From Epichloe hybrida (Eukaryota; Ascomycota; Sordariomycetes; Hypocreales; Clavicipitaceae), in contig JAFEKR010000004.1 of assembly GCA_019022495.1 (NCBI GenBank), positions 2,790,001 through 2,854,000 of the forward strand: a stretch of DNA of 64,000 nt, in the 5' to 3' direction. Shown here piece after piece: positions 47,591-60,391 of the stretch. The notes under the pieces are model-generated. The model had not been told where the DNA came from, did not search any database, and worked only from the letters and a program-made list of their open reading frames with translations. Made by a program: the position numbers and the translations under genes. How positions within the stretch are numbered: the stretch's first letter is position 1; each line of letters begins with the position of its first letter.

Positions 47591-47856
47591 TGTTAGTTAC
47601 ACCAAGGTCCTGCGCAGGTATAAGGGTAATCCCATATGATTGAAGTCGATGATAGTTAATTAAATTAGCTAGGAAGGAAAGAGGGAAAAGAGAGGGAAAG
47701 TCTAGATGCTAGGAAAGTAAGCGAAACCCGTATATAAGGCAAAAGAGGGGGTAGCGAATTAATGTAGCTAATTACATTACATATATCGCGCTAGACCCAT
47801 AATTTAGTCTAGTCTTTGGCTATAATTAAACTAATAAAGATCTAAAGAAATTAACA
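47591..47856 (-). repeat. 3' LTR of Copia D'
   Basis: 266 bp in reverse. Left end TGTTAGTTACACC, right end GAAATTAACA. Matches the 256-bp D LTRs with a short insertion and RIP-type changes. Confidence 0.85.
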
Positions 47857-48249
47857 CTAGTAATCTCTCTTTTTTTCCTTTATAGCTAAAGAGCTTAAAA
47901 ACGTAATAAAAAGTAAATTAAAGGAAAGTGTATATAAGTAAATCCCTTAATACGAATCCGCTACTCTAATTAGCCATCATAGTATTAGTTAATTAAATTA
48001 ATCTATTAGTCCTTACCTAAGCTCCTATCTTCTAATATTAAAGGTCTCTTTACCTATCCTTTAATATAAATTATTAATTTATTTAAATTAATTAAAGAGA
48101 AAAGCAATAAATTTAGCAATGGTTTTGTTATTATATCCGCCGGATTATTATTACTATTAATCCACCTAACTTCGTAGATCTTATGCCTCTTATATAATTA
48201 ACAAAGAGCTATAATATTAATTATTAGTCTCTTCTTCTTTGTGGTTCCT

Positions 48250-48422
48250 TGTGAGGCGCTGTACGTAGGATTGTGGGGCGCGAGGCCCACAGGGTAGCCC
48301 ACAGGGTGCGTAAGCAACAGTACAGGTCTTAAGTAATTATAAGGTGCAATATTAGCAATGGCTAGCATTAGCAGATCTTTTAGTCTATTAGGATTTCTAG
48401 CATACCTTCTAAGTCTCTTATA
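48250..48422 (+). repeat. 5' terminal direct repeat of the TRIM
   Basis: 173 bp. Ends CTCTTATA, where the right copy has CTCTTACA; about one base in ten differs, mostly by transitions. Confidence 0.85.
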
Positions 48423-48461
48423 ATTATGCTAGCCGTTACAGGTCTTCTAGCTAGGCTAGTC

Positions 48462-48478
48462 CTAGGTTTAAATCCTAT
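48462..48478 (+). other. tRNA T-arm-like / B-box-like sequence inside the TRIM
   Basis: GGTTTAAATCC (48465-48475) equals a pol III B box after one C-to-T and one G-to-A change, flanked by a near-complete 5-bp stem (CTAGG/CCTAT). No pairing acceptor stem and no clear A box were found, so a complete tRNA is not supported. Confidence 0.3.
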
Positions 48479-48664
48479 AGGGTGCGGGATTGGCTAGGCT
48501 AGGCAGCTTACGTTAGGCTCATAGGGTAGGTGTGGGTTACTACACTAGGCCTTAGGGGTTCGTAATTACTGATTATCTGAAGGCCACGAAAGCCAGGCCT
48601 AATCCCTAACTAGATAGTGGCAGCGCGCTAGCTTAGGATAAGCCCTAGGGAAGGGAAGGATAAT

Positions 48665-48837
48665 TATAAGGCACTATACGTAGGATTATGGGGCGCGAGG
48701 CCCACAGGGTAGCCCACAGGGTACGCAAGCAATAGTACAGGTCTTAAGTAATTGTAAGGTGCAATGTTAGCAACGGCTAGCATTGGCGGATCTTTTAGTC
48801 TATTAGGATTCCTAGCACACCTTCTAAGTCTCTTACA
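48665..48837 (+). repeat. 3' terminal direct repeat of the TRIM
   Basis: 173 bp. Begins TATAAGGCACTATACG against TGTGAGGCGCTGTACG in the left copy, i.e. RIP-type G-to-A changes at its start only. Confidence 0.85.
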
Positions 48838-51800
48838 TTCCTAGCTTTATAAAATATTTATATAATAAAAAAGAATTAGTATGGAGAATTATAGGAATTC
48901 AAGGCATCTTTAATTAATCCGTAATCTAATATAAAGTTATAGAAATCATATAGGTAATATCTACGCCCTAAACTATACTATATAACTTAGAGGTAAGCGC
49001 GCTATAAGTAACTCTCTTACTCTTTATTAAGCTATACATAATAATATTACCTTTTATAATAAAGGTATTATTATCTTGTATTATCTCGTTGCTAATTATA
49101 ATTACATATCCAATCTATAAGCTTAAATCCTTGTTATTAGCAAGCGATCTATTTATAAACACAAAGAGCTTTGCCTCCTTAAGGACTAAAGGAATATATT
49201 ATAGTTTACGTTATTAATTCTTAATCTACGACTTAAGGTATTTATTAAGGTATATAATATTTTCCTTAGACGGTTCTTAGTATTAAGCTATAATTAATAG
49301 GTTATAGGAAGCCTCTAGTTAACATATAGTTACAATATAGCTTCCTTAGGCTTATTATTTTACGTAGTCTTGCTTTACTATTAGGGATTAAGAATTAACT
49401 TCCTTAATCTTCTAACTCTAGTCTTTCTAGGTTAACATTAGCAAGTTATTAGTATTCTAGGTTAAGATATAATTATTAAAGATAAGGGGATTCTTAGTGG
49501 TTAATTATTGCTTTTCTTTAGCTATAAAATTAGCCTTCTAGAGCTCTTTCTCTTCTTTTTAGAAGAAGTTATTATTACTTAGGCCTAATATATTATTAGT
49601 TTATATTCTAATAATACTAAGGAGATTCTTATTATTTAGGGCTATAATTAATAAGCAAGGATTATAGGTTAAGGTTATTATATTAAGGTTATCCCTATAG
49701 TAATAGAAGTATGTTGCCTACTAGTAGGTCTAGTCTTTGCAATCCTATAAAGAGGTCTAATTAATTTAATTATAGTCCCTTCTAGAAAGAGATATATAAT
49801 TTGCTTTAGTAATCTCATAATAATTAGCCTTATTAGCACTATATGCGATTAAGTGTAAGCTTATATAATATTATAAATCTAAAGGTAAATACCTCTTCTT
49901 TTTAATAATAAAGTAATAGCTATAATAAGTTATTAGCTTACTTATTAAATTATTAGCAATTATATTAGGATAAATTCCTTTCCTTTATTATTATAGCCTT
50001 AGATAATAAGGTAGGATTTCTTGTATAGTAAGTCTATTCCTTTGCCTTTAATCTCTCTAACTATATAAGAATTAAAGATTCTATAACCTCTATGCTTTGC
50101 TAGGTTATACTTAATAAATTTAAATATATTATAAGCTTATAAAGCGTTAATCTTAGCTTAATTAGATTATTTAAAGGGCTTTCCTAGGGTTATAATCTTC
50201 CCTTCTTAGTGAAGTTAAAAAGCAAGGTTCTAATTAGCCTTTTCCTTTACTATAAGGAATACTATATTTAGTATCCCTCTAGCTATAGCTTCTTAAATAA
50301 AGGCCTTCTCCTAATTCTTATTTATAAGTATATAAAGCTAAATTAGGCTAATGTTTTTCTTAAGGCTATAAGGTCTTCTTTTCCTTACTTTTATTCCTTT
50401 AGGGTAAGGTAGTAAGTCTTTAACTTAATAGCTTCCCTTTAGGGCCTTCTAGGCTTTATAAGCCTTTTCTTTAGACTCTTCTATACTTATAAATTAAACT
50501 ATAAGGGCCTTTCTTAGTCTTCTTTATCTTCTCTTAGCTAGTGCCTATAGCTCTTTACCTTCTTCTATTAGGAGATTTCTTTTAGTAGTAGTAGTTAGTT
50601 ATATAGTTACTTCTTTCTCTATATTATTAGGCTTTATCTCTTACTACTCTAGTCCTTTTATAATATATAAGTCTTTATAGTAAGGCTTTACTATTATAAA
50701 GTAAAACTTTACTAGGCTATAGGGTATATTAACTATATAGGTCTCTTTATTAGTAGTAAGTAGCTTATAAGGGCTATACTAGCTACCCTTCTCTCTTTAT
50801 ATATATATATTAGCCTATAGGGGTAGCTAATATATAGGCACTATATTAAGGCTATTCTAGACTTTAAGGGTATTATAAACTTACTATAAAGCTAGATAGT
50901 AGTAGACTTTATTAGTAGCTTTATAAATTACTTTAGTATATTAAATAATAGAGATACTTAGTAATAACTTATCTATTATTTATAGGTAGCCTTTAAAGAC
51001 TAGTAAGGTTAGGATAATACTATTTAGGCCTATAAAGTTATTAACTACTTTAATAGCTATTTAAAGACATTACTCTAGCGTAAGTTCTATCCTAATTAAG
51101 TCTATAATAATATTATAAGCTTAGTGTAAAGGTCTATAATATCTCTTAACCTTTCTAATACTATTATAGGCTTTAATTAGTATCTTATTAGTCTTAATGA
51201 ATATTAGTTAAGTATAGTGCTTAAACTTAGTAAAAGTAAAGTTATTACTAGCGTTATATATAATCTATTCTAGAGGTCTAAGATAAGTGTTAATCTAATA
51301 TTTATAAATAGTGTCCTAGATATCTTAAGCTTTTTACTTTCTTAGATTAAGAAATTAGGCTACCTAGAATAATATTACTAAATTAATAATGTAAAGCACT
51401 AGTTAGCTATTAATTTATATAATATTAATAATAATCTTGTAATTAAATTTGTAGTTATCTTTAATTATAAACTTAAATTAACTAGGGGCCTTTCTATATA
51501 TTTAGTAATAGTAGTAGACTTTAGTTAATTCCTTAATTACCTAGTATTTAACTTTATAACTAGCTTAGTAAAGAATCTTTATAAGTTATTAAATAAAAGG
51601 GTAACTAAGTTAATAATATAATTAATAAATATCTCTTTCTAAAAGGTAAAAGGTAGCTATTTCTCTTACCTTTAGTAACTACTAAGGATAGCCTTATTAT
51701 TATATAATAGGTATAGTCTTATTGCCTTAGATAAGTATATTAGTAAGGTTATTAATCTTAACTTATATCTTATCTATATTAGTAATTAAGAAGAGGAAGG

Positions 51801-53021
51801 GGGTAGCTATATTAAGAATATAGAATTTAAGCTCTCTAAGTTCTATAGGTATATTAAGAATTTCTCTTATAACTACTAATCTAGCGCTAAATATAATAAT
51901 TTAGGGTTTATAAGAGGTTATCTTTAATAAAGGTATTAATCTTAATAAAGCCTTTACTTATACCTCTCCTATAGTTAACTTTCCTATAGCGCTAGTATTA
52001 GGTATAATCCCTTTAAAAACCTCTTTAGAATAGTATTCTTTAGAGATATAGTAAATTAAGCCTTTATTATACTCTTATAGCTTATAGAGCTCCTACCTAA
52101 GGAATATATATTAGAAGGCTTAATTATTTAGGGTTATAAGGATATTAATATTAGTAGTGTTATAGTTAGTTTATAATCTAAAGTAAAAGAATTATATAAT
52201 ACTTAGGTATACTATTAATAGTAGCTTCTCTATATTATTATTATTATCTTCGGCTTCTATGTAAGCTAAAAGATATAATTCCTAATTTTAACCTAAGCCT
52301 TCATTAGGCTTATTATTATCCTACCCTTTATAGGAGGTAAGAAATACCTAGAATCTTTTCTCTAAAGGGAGTGTATAATATGTTTTACTAGCTTACTAGT
52401 AGTTCTTTTCCTTTGAATATTCTTTAGTAAAGTAATTAGAGAACTAATAGCTACTCTTACTATATATAAAGTAATACTTAGTGCTTAGCCTAAGGCTTTA
52501 TTTATAATAGCTTCCTTTACTATAGGGGGATAATTACTATTTATACTAATAATTAGTAAATATAGCCTCTAGAGAGTCTTCTTATTAGTACTAAAGGTAT
52601 TAGAAGAACCTCTTATTTAATTTTATAATAGTAATTACTTTATAGAGGTCTTTAGTAAGACTTTTAAAGCCTAAGAAGTGTATATATTTTACTATCTAAT
52701 ATTTAGGCATACTAGCTATAGTATTTAAGGCTTACTTATAGAGCTTAGTATTTACTATTTTAGTAAGGTATAGTTCTCTATAGATTTTCTTAAGGGTTAA
52801 TAATATAATCTTAAGGTAATTAAGCTTACTTTTATTAGGGTTCTTCTTAATTATATTCTTTAATATTATACTACTTTATTAGTAGTAATAGAATTACTAG
52901 TTACTTTCTATCTTAAAGCGTTAATAAATATAGGCAATTATCTCTTTATAGGAATAGTTATTTCTAAAGAGATAATTAGGAAAGTATTATTTATTATTAC
53001 TTATTAATATAATAGGGAAAG

Positions 53022-53277
53022 TGTTGATTCCTTCGGATCTTCATCGGTTCAATCGTGGCCAAAGACCGGACCAATTGTGGGTCCGGCGCGATGCACGCGG
53101 TATGATTGGCTGCATTAATTCGCCACCCCCTTTTGTACCCTATATACAGATTTCGCCCACTTTTCTAGCATCTAGACTTTCCCTCTCTTCTCCCTCTTTC
53201 CTAGCTAGCTAACTAACTATCATTGACTTTAATTATACGGGATTTATTACCTACGCAGGACCTTAGTGCAACTAACA
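53022..53277 (+). repeat. 5' LTR of Copia D
   Basis: 256 bp, TGTTGATTCC...GCAACTAACA, of normal GC content. The 63-codon frame at 53021-53212 is LTR sequence, not a gene. CTAATTAGTGGTTAAC follows it directly. Confidence 0.93.
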
Positions 53278-56200
53278 CTAATTAGTGGTTAACTTTATAA
53301 CTATAGATAAGCTAGGTATTACAAGAAGAGACATTTCTACAGACGCCACTACCACTACCTCTTATTATACCGTAACAGTCATTACGGTAGAGAGGCATAA
53401 CTATATAAGTATACTAAAGGAAGAGACTAAAATCCTAGTTATAGGCTTATTAGGCTTCTAAGGAATTAATCTATTAACCCTTAAGCTTAGGGATATAACT
53501 TCATTATATCTATCTAGGATATTATTGTTAATTGTTAATTTTATCGTCCTTCACAAGAAAACTAACCAAATAACCGAATCTATCGCCGTAAGGTATTTAT
53601 TTTAAACCTAATATTAAATAACCTTAGCTAAGCTAGCTGACGTATCTACAACTTCTTTATAAATTCCCTTTGATATATCACCATCTAATAAACCTTTAAT
53701 CTATTCCCACAAGCATCTACTACTTATTTTTTGCCCCCTTTATTATTAGTGCTATTCGCCCCGTACTTATTAGCAAGAAAGAGAGATTACCTCCTTCCCT
53801 CCTTTTCATAAAAAACAGGAAGTGGTAATTCCTATTATTCCCTTATTACTTTTCCTATTATTTTCTAGTTACTTTTAGAACTTCTATTACTTTCTTTATC
53901 TCTATTGATTTATTCTTATTACTGCTTTTGCTACTTTTACTACTTTTTCTTCCGTTTTTCCTGTTTTTATAATCTTCTAATTTCATTAGAGTAATAACGC
54001 TCCTAAAATACAAAAGAAGAACCTTATAATAGCAACGGGTAAATATAGGAGCTTAATTAGTAGTAAAAACAACAAATTAGTAATATTCCTTTTATAGTTA
54101 AAGATAGCAGAGGAATCTAGACCTTCTATAAGAGAAAGGGCTACTAGTGATAGTAAGGCTCTAATTATTACCCCTGAGAGACCTTAAAGGCATGAATTAC
54201 CCCCATGCCTTTAATAGCTTACTTATAAATTCTCGTATAACTAGAAAGAATTTATTAAGCTAGATCTAGAGACTACTACGTAGCTTAAGCTTAATAACTA
54301 AATTACAAGATTTATTAACCTTAGTAAGTATTAAGGATAGAGAGATAATAACCTATAGGAATCATTCTAAGAAGACTTTAAAGGATAGTCTAAAGACACC
54401 TTTAAAAGGGTATCTAAAGATGTTATTAGAGAATTACGCAATTCTTTATAAGATTATAGTGTTCTTATTAGGCAAGGCCTAGGATATTTAATCCTAGCAT
54501 TGCTTAAGGAAGTGCTTTATTAAACCTTAATGCCCCTTTAGTTATAGGAAAGATCACAAGAAAGACCACAATCTTCCAAACCCCTAGAACCTTAACATTA
54601 ATAGCCCTAATAACCTACCCTAGAAATTAACCTTCCCTAACCCTAGAGATTACTTAAACCCTTATACAAACCCCTATAATAATCCCTATTATATTAATAG
54701 CTTTATCTAGATAATTATTATTAAGAACAGCTAGTGGACTATTATTTATAACAAATTATGCCTTTATAGCAATTCCCCTCCGAAGATTAGATTACAAAGA
54801 AAATCTCAGAGCTTATAAAGATATATAAGGATAGCAACTACTATAGTGGAAAGCTATATAACTTCTTAACGCTAAAGATTACGCTCTTTAAAAACAAGTA
54901 TAATAGAATTAACCTTCCTCAAACGCATTATTAGAAGGCTTTCCCTATTATATTAATAGGTAATACTAAGCAATACTACCTTAATTACCTCTTTAGGAAT
55001 AACTATTCCTATAAAGAGATAATTACTTACATTTATTAATACTTTAAGACAGAAAGTAACTAGTAATTCTATTACTACAAATAGAGTAGTATAACACTAA
55101 AGAGTATAATTAAGAAGAACCCTAATAAAAGCAAGCTTAAGTGCCTTAAGATTATGCTATTAACCCTTAAGAAAATCTATAGAGGCCTATACCCTACTAA
55201 GATAGTAAATACTAAACTCTATAAGTAGGCCTTAAATACTATAGCTAGTGTGCCTAAATATTAGATAGTGAAATACATATACTCCGCAGGCTTTAAGAGT
55301 CTTGCTAGAGACCTCCGCAAGGTAATTACTATTATAGAATTAAATAAGAAGTCCTCCTAATACCTTTAGTACTAATAAGGAGACTCTCTAGAGGCTATGT
55401 TTACTAATTATTAGTATAGATAACAATCCTATAGCGGAGGAAGCTATTATAGGTAAAGCCTTAGGCTAAGCACTAAGCACTACTTTATATACGGTAAGAG
55501 TAGCTACTAGTCTTCTAATTACTCCGCTAAAGAATATTAAAAGAAGAAAGATTAATAGTAAGCTAGTAAAATATATTATATACCCCCTTTAAAGAAGAGA
55601 TTCTAGGTATTCCTTACCTCCTATAAAGGGTAAGATAATAATAAGCCTAATAAAGGCTTAGGTTAGAATTAGGAATTACATCTTTTAGCCTACACAGAAG
55701 CTAAAGATAATAATAATAATATAGAGGAGCTACTATTAATAGCATACCTAAGTATCACATAATTCTTCTGCTCTAGATTATAAACTAACCACAACGCTGC
55801 TAATATTAATATTCTTATAACCCTAAATAATCAAGCCTTCTAACACATATTCCTTAGGCAGGAGCTTTATAAGCTATAAGAGTGTAATAAAGGCTTAATT
55901 TACTATATCTCTAAAGAACGCTATTCTAAAGAGGTTTTTAAAGGGATTATACCTAACACTAGCGCCGTAGGAAAGTTAACTATAGGAGAGGCATAAGTAA
56001 AGGCTCTATTAAGATTAATACCTTTATTAAAGGTAACCCCTTACAAACCCTAAATTATAATATTTAGCGCTAGATTAGTAGTTATAAGAGGAATCCTTTA
56101 TATGCCTATAGAGCTTAGAGAGCTTAAATTCTATATCCTTAATATAGCTACCCCCTTCCTCTTCTTAATTACTAATATAGATAAAATGTAAGTTAAGATT

Positions 56201-59200
56201 AATAACCTCGCTAATGTACTTATCTAAGGTAATAAAACTATACCTATTATGTAATAATAGGGCTATCCTTAGTGGTTACTAGAAGCAAAGGAAACAGTTA
56301 CCTTTTACCTTTTAGAAGGAGATATCTGTTAATTACATTATTAACTTAGTTACCCTTCTGTTTAATAACTTATAAAGATCCTTTACTAAGCTAGTTATGA
56401 AGTTAAACGCTAGGTAATTAAGGAATTAACTAAAGTCTACTACTATTGCTAGATATATAGAAAGGCCCCTAGTTAATTCAAGTTCACAATTAAAGATAAC
56501 CACGAATTTAACTATAAGATTATTATTAATATCATGTAAATCGATAGCTAACTAGTGCTTCATATTATTAATTCAGCAATATTATTCTAGGTAGCCTAAT
56601 TCCTTAATCTAAAGAAGTAGAAGGCTTAAGACATCTAGGATGTAATCCGCGAATATTAGATTAATACTTATCTTAGACCTCTAAAATAGATTATATACAA
56701 CGCTAGTAACAACTTCGCTTCCACTAAGTTTAAGCACTATACTTAACTAATATTAATTAAGACTAATAAGATGCTAATTAAAGCCTATAATAGTATTAGA
56801 AAGGTTAAGAGATACCACGGACCTCTACGCTAAGCTTATAATATTATTATAAACTTAATTAGGACGGAACTCACGCCAGAGTAACATCTTTAAATAGTTA
56901 TTAAAGCGATTAATAACTTTATAAGCCTAAATAGTATTATCCTAACCCTACTAGTCTTTAGAGGCTACTTATAAATAATAGATAAGTCACTACTAAGTGT
57001 CTTTATTATTTAATATATTAAAGTAATTTGTAAAGCTACTAATAAAGTCCGCTACTACCTAGCTTTATAGCAAGTCTATAATACCCTTAAAGCCTAGAAT
57101 AGCCCTAATATAGCGCCTATATATTAGCTACCCCTGCAGGCTAACGTACGTATATAGAGAGAGAAAGGTAGCTAGTATAGCCTGTATAAGCTACTTACTA
57201 CTAACAGAGAGACCTATACTATTAATATGCCCTATAGCCTAGTAAAGTTTCACTCTATAGTAGTAAAGCCTTATTATAAAAACCTATATATTATAGAGGG
57301 ACTAGAGTAGTAAGAGATAAAGCCCTATAATACACTAGAGCAGTAGGAGATAAAGCCTAGTAATATAAAGGAAGAAGCAACTATATAACTAACCACTACT
57401 AATAAAAGAGATTCTCTAATAGAAGATAGTAAAGAGCTGCAAATACTAGCTAAGAGAAAGTAAGGGAGACTAAGAAAGGCCCTTATAGTGTAATTTATAA
57501 GTATAGGAGAGTCTAATAAAGAGGCTTATAAAGCCTAAAAGGCCCTAAGGGGAAGCTATTAAGTTAAAAACTTATTACTATGCCCTAAAGGAATAAAAGT
57601 AAGGAAAAGAAGACCTTATAGCCCTAAGAAGGATATTAGCCTAGTTTAGCTTTACGTACTTATAAATAAAGATTAAGAGGAGGCCTTTATTTAAGAGATT
57701 ATAACTAGAGGGATGCTAAGCATAGTATTTCTTATAGTAAAGAAAGAGGCTAATTAGAACCTTGCTCTTTAGCTCCGCTAAGAAGGAAGGATTATAACCC
57801 TAGGAAAACCCTTTAAATAGTCTGATTAAGCTAAGATTAACGCTTTATAAGCTTAGGATATGTTTAAATTTATTAAATTTAACCTAGCGAAGCACAGAGG
57901 TTATAGAATCTTTAATTCTCGTATAGTTAGAGAGATTAAAGGCAAAGGAATAGACTTGCTATATAAGAAATCTCACCTTGTTATATAAGGCTATAATAAT
58001 AAAGGAAAGGAATTTATCCTAATGTAATCGCCAATAATACAACGTGCGAGCCAATAACTAATTATAGCTATTGCTCTGTTATTAAGAAGAAGAGGCATTT
58101 ACCTTTATATTCGTGATATCACGTAAGCTTACACTCAATTGCACACAATGCTAACAAGGCTAATTATCGTGAGAATCCTAAAGCAGATTGCATACCTTTT
58201 CCTAGAAGGGATTGTAATTAAATTAATTAGACCTCTTTATAGGATCGCAGAGGCTAGAACCTACTAGTAGGCAACGTACTTCTATTACCACAGGGATAAC
58301 CTTAATATAATAACCTTAACCTACAATCCTTACTTGTTAATTACAGCCCTAAATAATAAGAATCTCTTTAGCATTATTAGAATGCAAACTAATGATATAT
58401 TAGGCCTTAGTAATGATAACTTCTTCTAAAAAGAAGAGAAAGAGCTCTAGAAGGCTAATTTCATAGCCAAAGAAAAGCAATAATTAACCACTAAGAATCC
58501 CCTTATCTTTAACAGCTACATCTTAACCTAGAACACCAATAACTTGCTAATCTTAACCTAGAAAGGTTAGAGTTAGAAAATTAAGGAAGTTAATCCTTAA
58601 TCCTTAATAGTAAAGTAAGATTACGTAAAGTAATAAGCGTAAGAAAGCTATATTATAACTATGTGTTAACCGGAGGCTTTATATAACCTTTTAATTACAG
58701 CTTAACACTAAGAGCCCTCTATGGAAAATATCACATATCTTAATAAACGCCTTAAATAGCAGATTAAGAATTAATAGTATAGACTATAATATATTCCTTT
58801 AGTCCTTAAGGAGGCAAAGCTCTTTGTGTTTATAGATAGATTGCTTGCTAACAACAAGGATTTAAGCTCACAGATTAGATATGTGATTATAATTAGCAAC
58901 GACATAATACAAGATAATAACACCTTTATTATAAAAGGTAACATTATCACGTATAGCTTAATAAAGAGTAAGAGAGTTACTTATAGCATACTTACCTCTA
59001 AGTTATATAGCATGGTTTAAGGCGTAGATATCGCCTACGTAATTTCCATGACTTTACATTAGATCACGGATTAATTAAAGATGCCTTGAATTCCTACAAT
59101 TCTCTGTACTAATTCTTTTTTATTATATAAACGTCTTATAAAGCTAGGAACCACAAAGGAGAAGAGACTAATAATTAATATTATAGCTCTTTATTAATTG

Positions 59201-59536
59201 TATAAAAGGCATAAGATTTACGAAGTTAGGTGGATTAACGGTAATAACAATCCGGCAGACGCGATAACTAAATTATTACTAAATTCATTACTTCCCTCTT
59301 TAATTAATTCAAACGAATTAATAATTCGTATTAAAGGATAGGTAAAGAGACCTATGATATTAAGGGACAGGAGCTTAGGTAAGGACTAATAGATTAATTT
59401 AATTAACCAATGCCACAACGGCCAATTAGAGTAGCGGATTCCTATTAAGGGATCCACTAGTATACACTTTCCTTTAATCTGATTTTTATTATGTTTTTAA
59501 GCTCTTTAGCCACGAAGGAAAAAGAGAGATTGCTAG
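53278..59536 (+). pseudogene. gag-pol relic of Copia D
   Basis: Ty1/Copia polyprotein, broken by many stops. The Gag zinc-finger motif is at about 55478-55540 (a former Cys-X2-Cys...Cys-Trp-Ser-X2-His-X4-Glu-Arg, Cys now Tyr, Trp now stop). Integrase is at about 56470-57270, with Val-Lys-Arg-Tyr-His-Gly-Pro-Leu-Arg at about 56803-56830. Reverse transcriptase is at about 58070-58500, with Arg-Pro-Leu-Tyr-Arg-Ile-Ala-Glu-Ala (about 58230-58256) and a degraded Gly-Met-Gln-Thr-Asp-Asp-Thr box at 58379-58402. RNase H spans about 58800-59290, including a 64-codon open stretch at 58826-59020 with Ala-Asn-Asn-Lys-Asp-Leu-Ser-Ser-Gln-Ile. Frames are easier to read than in C or E, but nothing is complete. 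Confidence 0.8.
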
Positions 59537-59792
59537 TGTTAATTCCTTTAGATTTTCATTAGTTTAATTATGGCCAAAGACCGGACTAATTATGGGTCCG
59601 GCGTGATGCACGTGGTATAATTGGCTGCATTAATTCGCCACCCCCTTTTGTGCCCTACATACGGATTTCGCCCACTTTTCTAGCATCTAGACTTTCCCTC
59701 TCTTCTCCCTCTTTCCTAGCTAGCTAACTAACTATCATCGACTTCAATCATACGGGATTTATTACCTGCGCAGGACCTTGGTGCAACCAACA
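59537..59792 (+). repeat. 3' LTR of Copia D
   Basis: 256 bp, TGTTAATTCC...GCAACCAACA. RIP-type changes are concentrated in the first ~50 bases; the rest is nearly identical to the 5' LTR. Confidence 0.93.
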
Positions 59793-60391
59793 GAAAGCCT
59801 TCTAATAATATATTTAAGGAAAGTTAATTCTATTATACTTATTTTTAAAGAGTATAATCTTTAGTATTAAGAAGTCATATAGCTTCCTACTATAGTAGTT
59901 ACTATCCTTATATATCTTTATAAGCTCTAAGATTTTCTTTATAATCTAATCTTTAGAGGTGAATTACTATAAAGGCATATTTTATTATAAATAATAGTCC
60001 CCTAGTTATTATTAATAATAATTATTAGGATAAAGCTATTAATTTAATAGTAATTATTATAGGGGCTCTTATAAAGGTTTACATAGTCTTTAGGGTTAGG
60101 GAAGGTGAATTTCTAGGGTAAGTTATTAGGGCTATTAATATTAAGGCTCTAGGGGTTTAGAAGGTTATAGTCTCTCTTATAATCTCTCCTATAACTAAAG
60201 AGGTATTAAAGTTTAATAAAGCACTTCTTTAAGGGATACTAGGATTAAATATCCTAGGCCTTACTTAATAAGAATACTATAATCTTATAGAGAATTATAT
60301 AATTCTCTAATAACTTCCTTTATAGCCTTTTTAAAGGTATCTTTAGACTAGCCTTTAAAGTCTTCTTAGAATAATTCCTATAGGTTATTAT

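Larger units (their letters stand above)
48250..48837 (+). mobile_element. TRIM-like miniature LTR retroelement, 588 bp
   Basis: Two direct repeats of exactly 173 bp (48250-48422 and 48665-48837) with TG...CA ends (TGTGAGGCGCTG...CTCTTACA) enclose 242 bp with no coding capacity. TTCCT is duplicated on both sides (48245-48249 and 48838-48842). The undisturbed site in element D has a single AGGAA at 59146-59150 (other strand), which proves insertion. A purine tract (AGGGAAGGGAAGGA, 48647-48660) precedes the right repeat, giving plus orientation. It is non-autonomous and would need enzymes from another LTR family. GC content is close to normal, so it is little affected by RIP or recent. Confidence 0.85.
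53022..59792 (+). mobile_element. Copia family D, full length (6771 bp), RIP-degraded
   Basis: Two 256-bp LTRs (53022-53277 and 59537-59792) with GAAAG duplicated at 53017-53021 and 59793-59797. The target is a reversed copy of the same family. D itself contains the uninterrupted target (CTTTC at 54939-54943 on the plus strand), so the site is confirmed. The purine tract before the 3' LTR is GAAGGAAAAAGAGAGA near 59513-59530. Plus-strand order is Gag, integrase, RT, RNase H. Confidence 0.93.
47591..60391 (-). mobile_element. Copia family D copy in reverse (D'), split by a TRIM and by D, cut by F
   Basis: The reversed 3' LTR (47591-47856) is followed by reversed pol and gag. The element is interrupted at 48250-48837 by a miniature LTR element and at 53022-59792 by the forward D copy. 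It resumes at 59793-60391 and is then interrupted by Copia F. Colinearity with D is clear at each breakpoint. RIP-degraded, though some stretches near 48120-48240 and 49070-49200 are milder. Confidence 0.85.
47857..60391 (-). pseudogene. gag-pol relic of Copia D'
   Basis: Minus-strand remains in three blocks: 47857-48249, 48838-53021 and 59793-60391. RNase H and RT lie at about 48110-50200, integrase at about 50800-51600, and gag from about 52250 on through 60391. The order matches D read backwards. The blocks are separated by insertions, not deletions, since each junction joins neighbouring D sequence. Confidence 0.7.

Noticed and set aside
48423..48664. Complete tRNA gene inside the TRIM
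   Set aside because: Only a T-arm/B-box resemblance exists. The expected 5' acceptor strand near 48413-48419 does not pair with AGGGTGC at 48479-48485.
53021..53212. 63-codon plus-strand frame
   Set aside because: It lies in the D 5' LTR and begins at the insertion junction.
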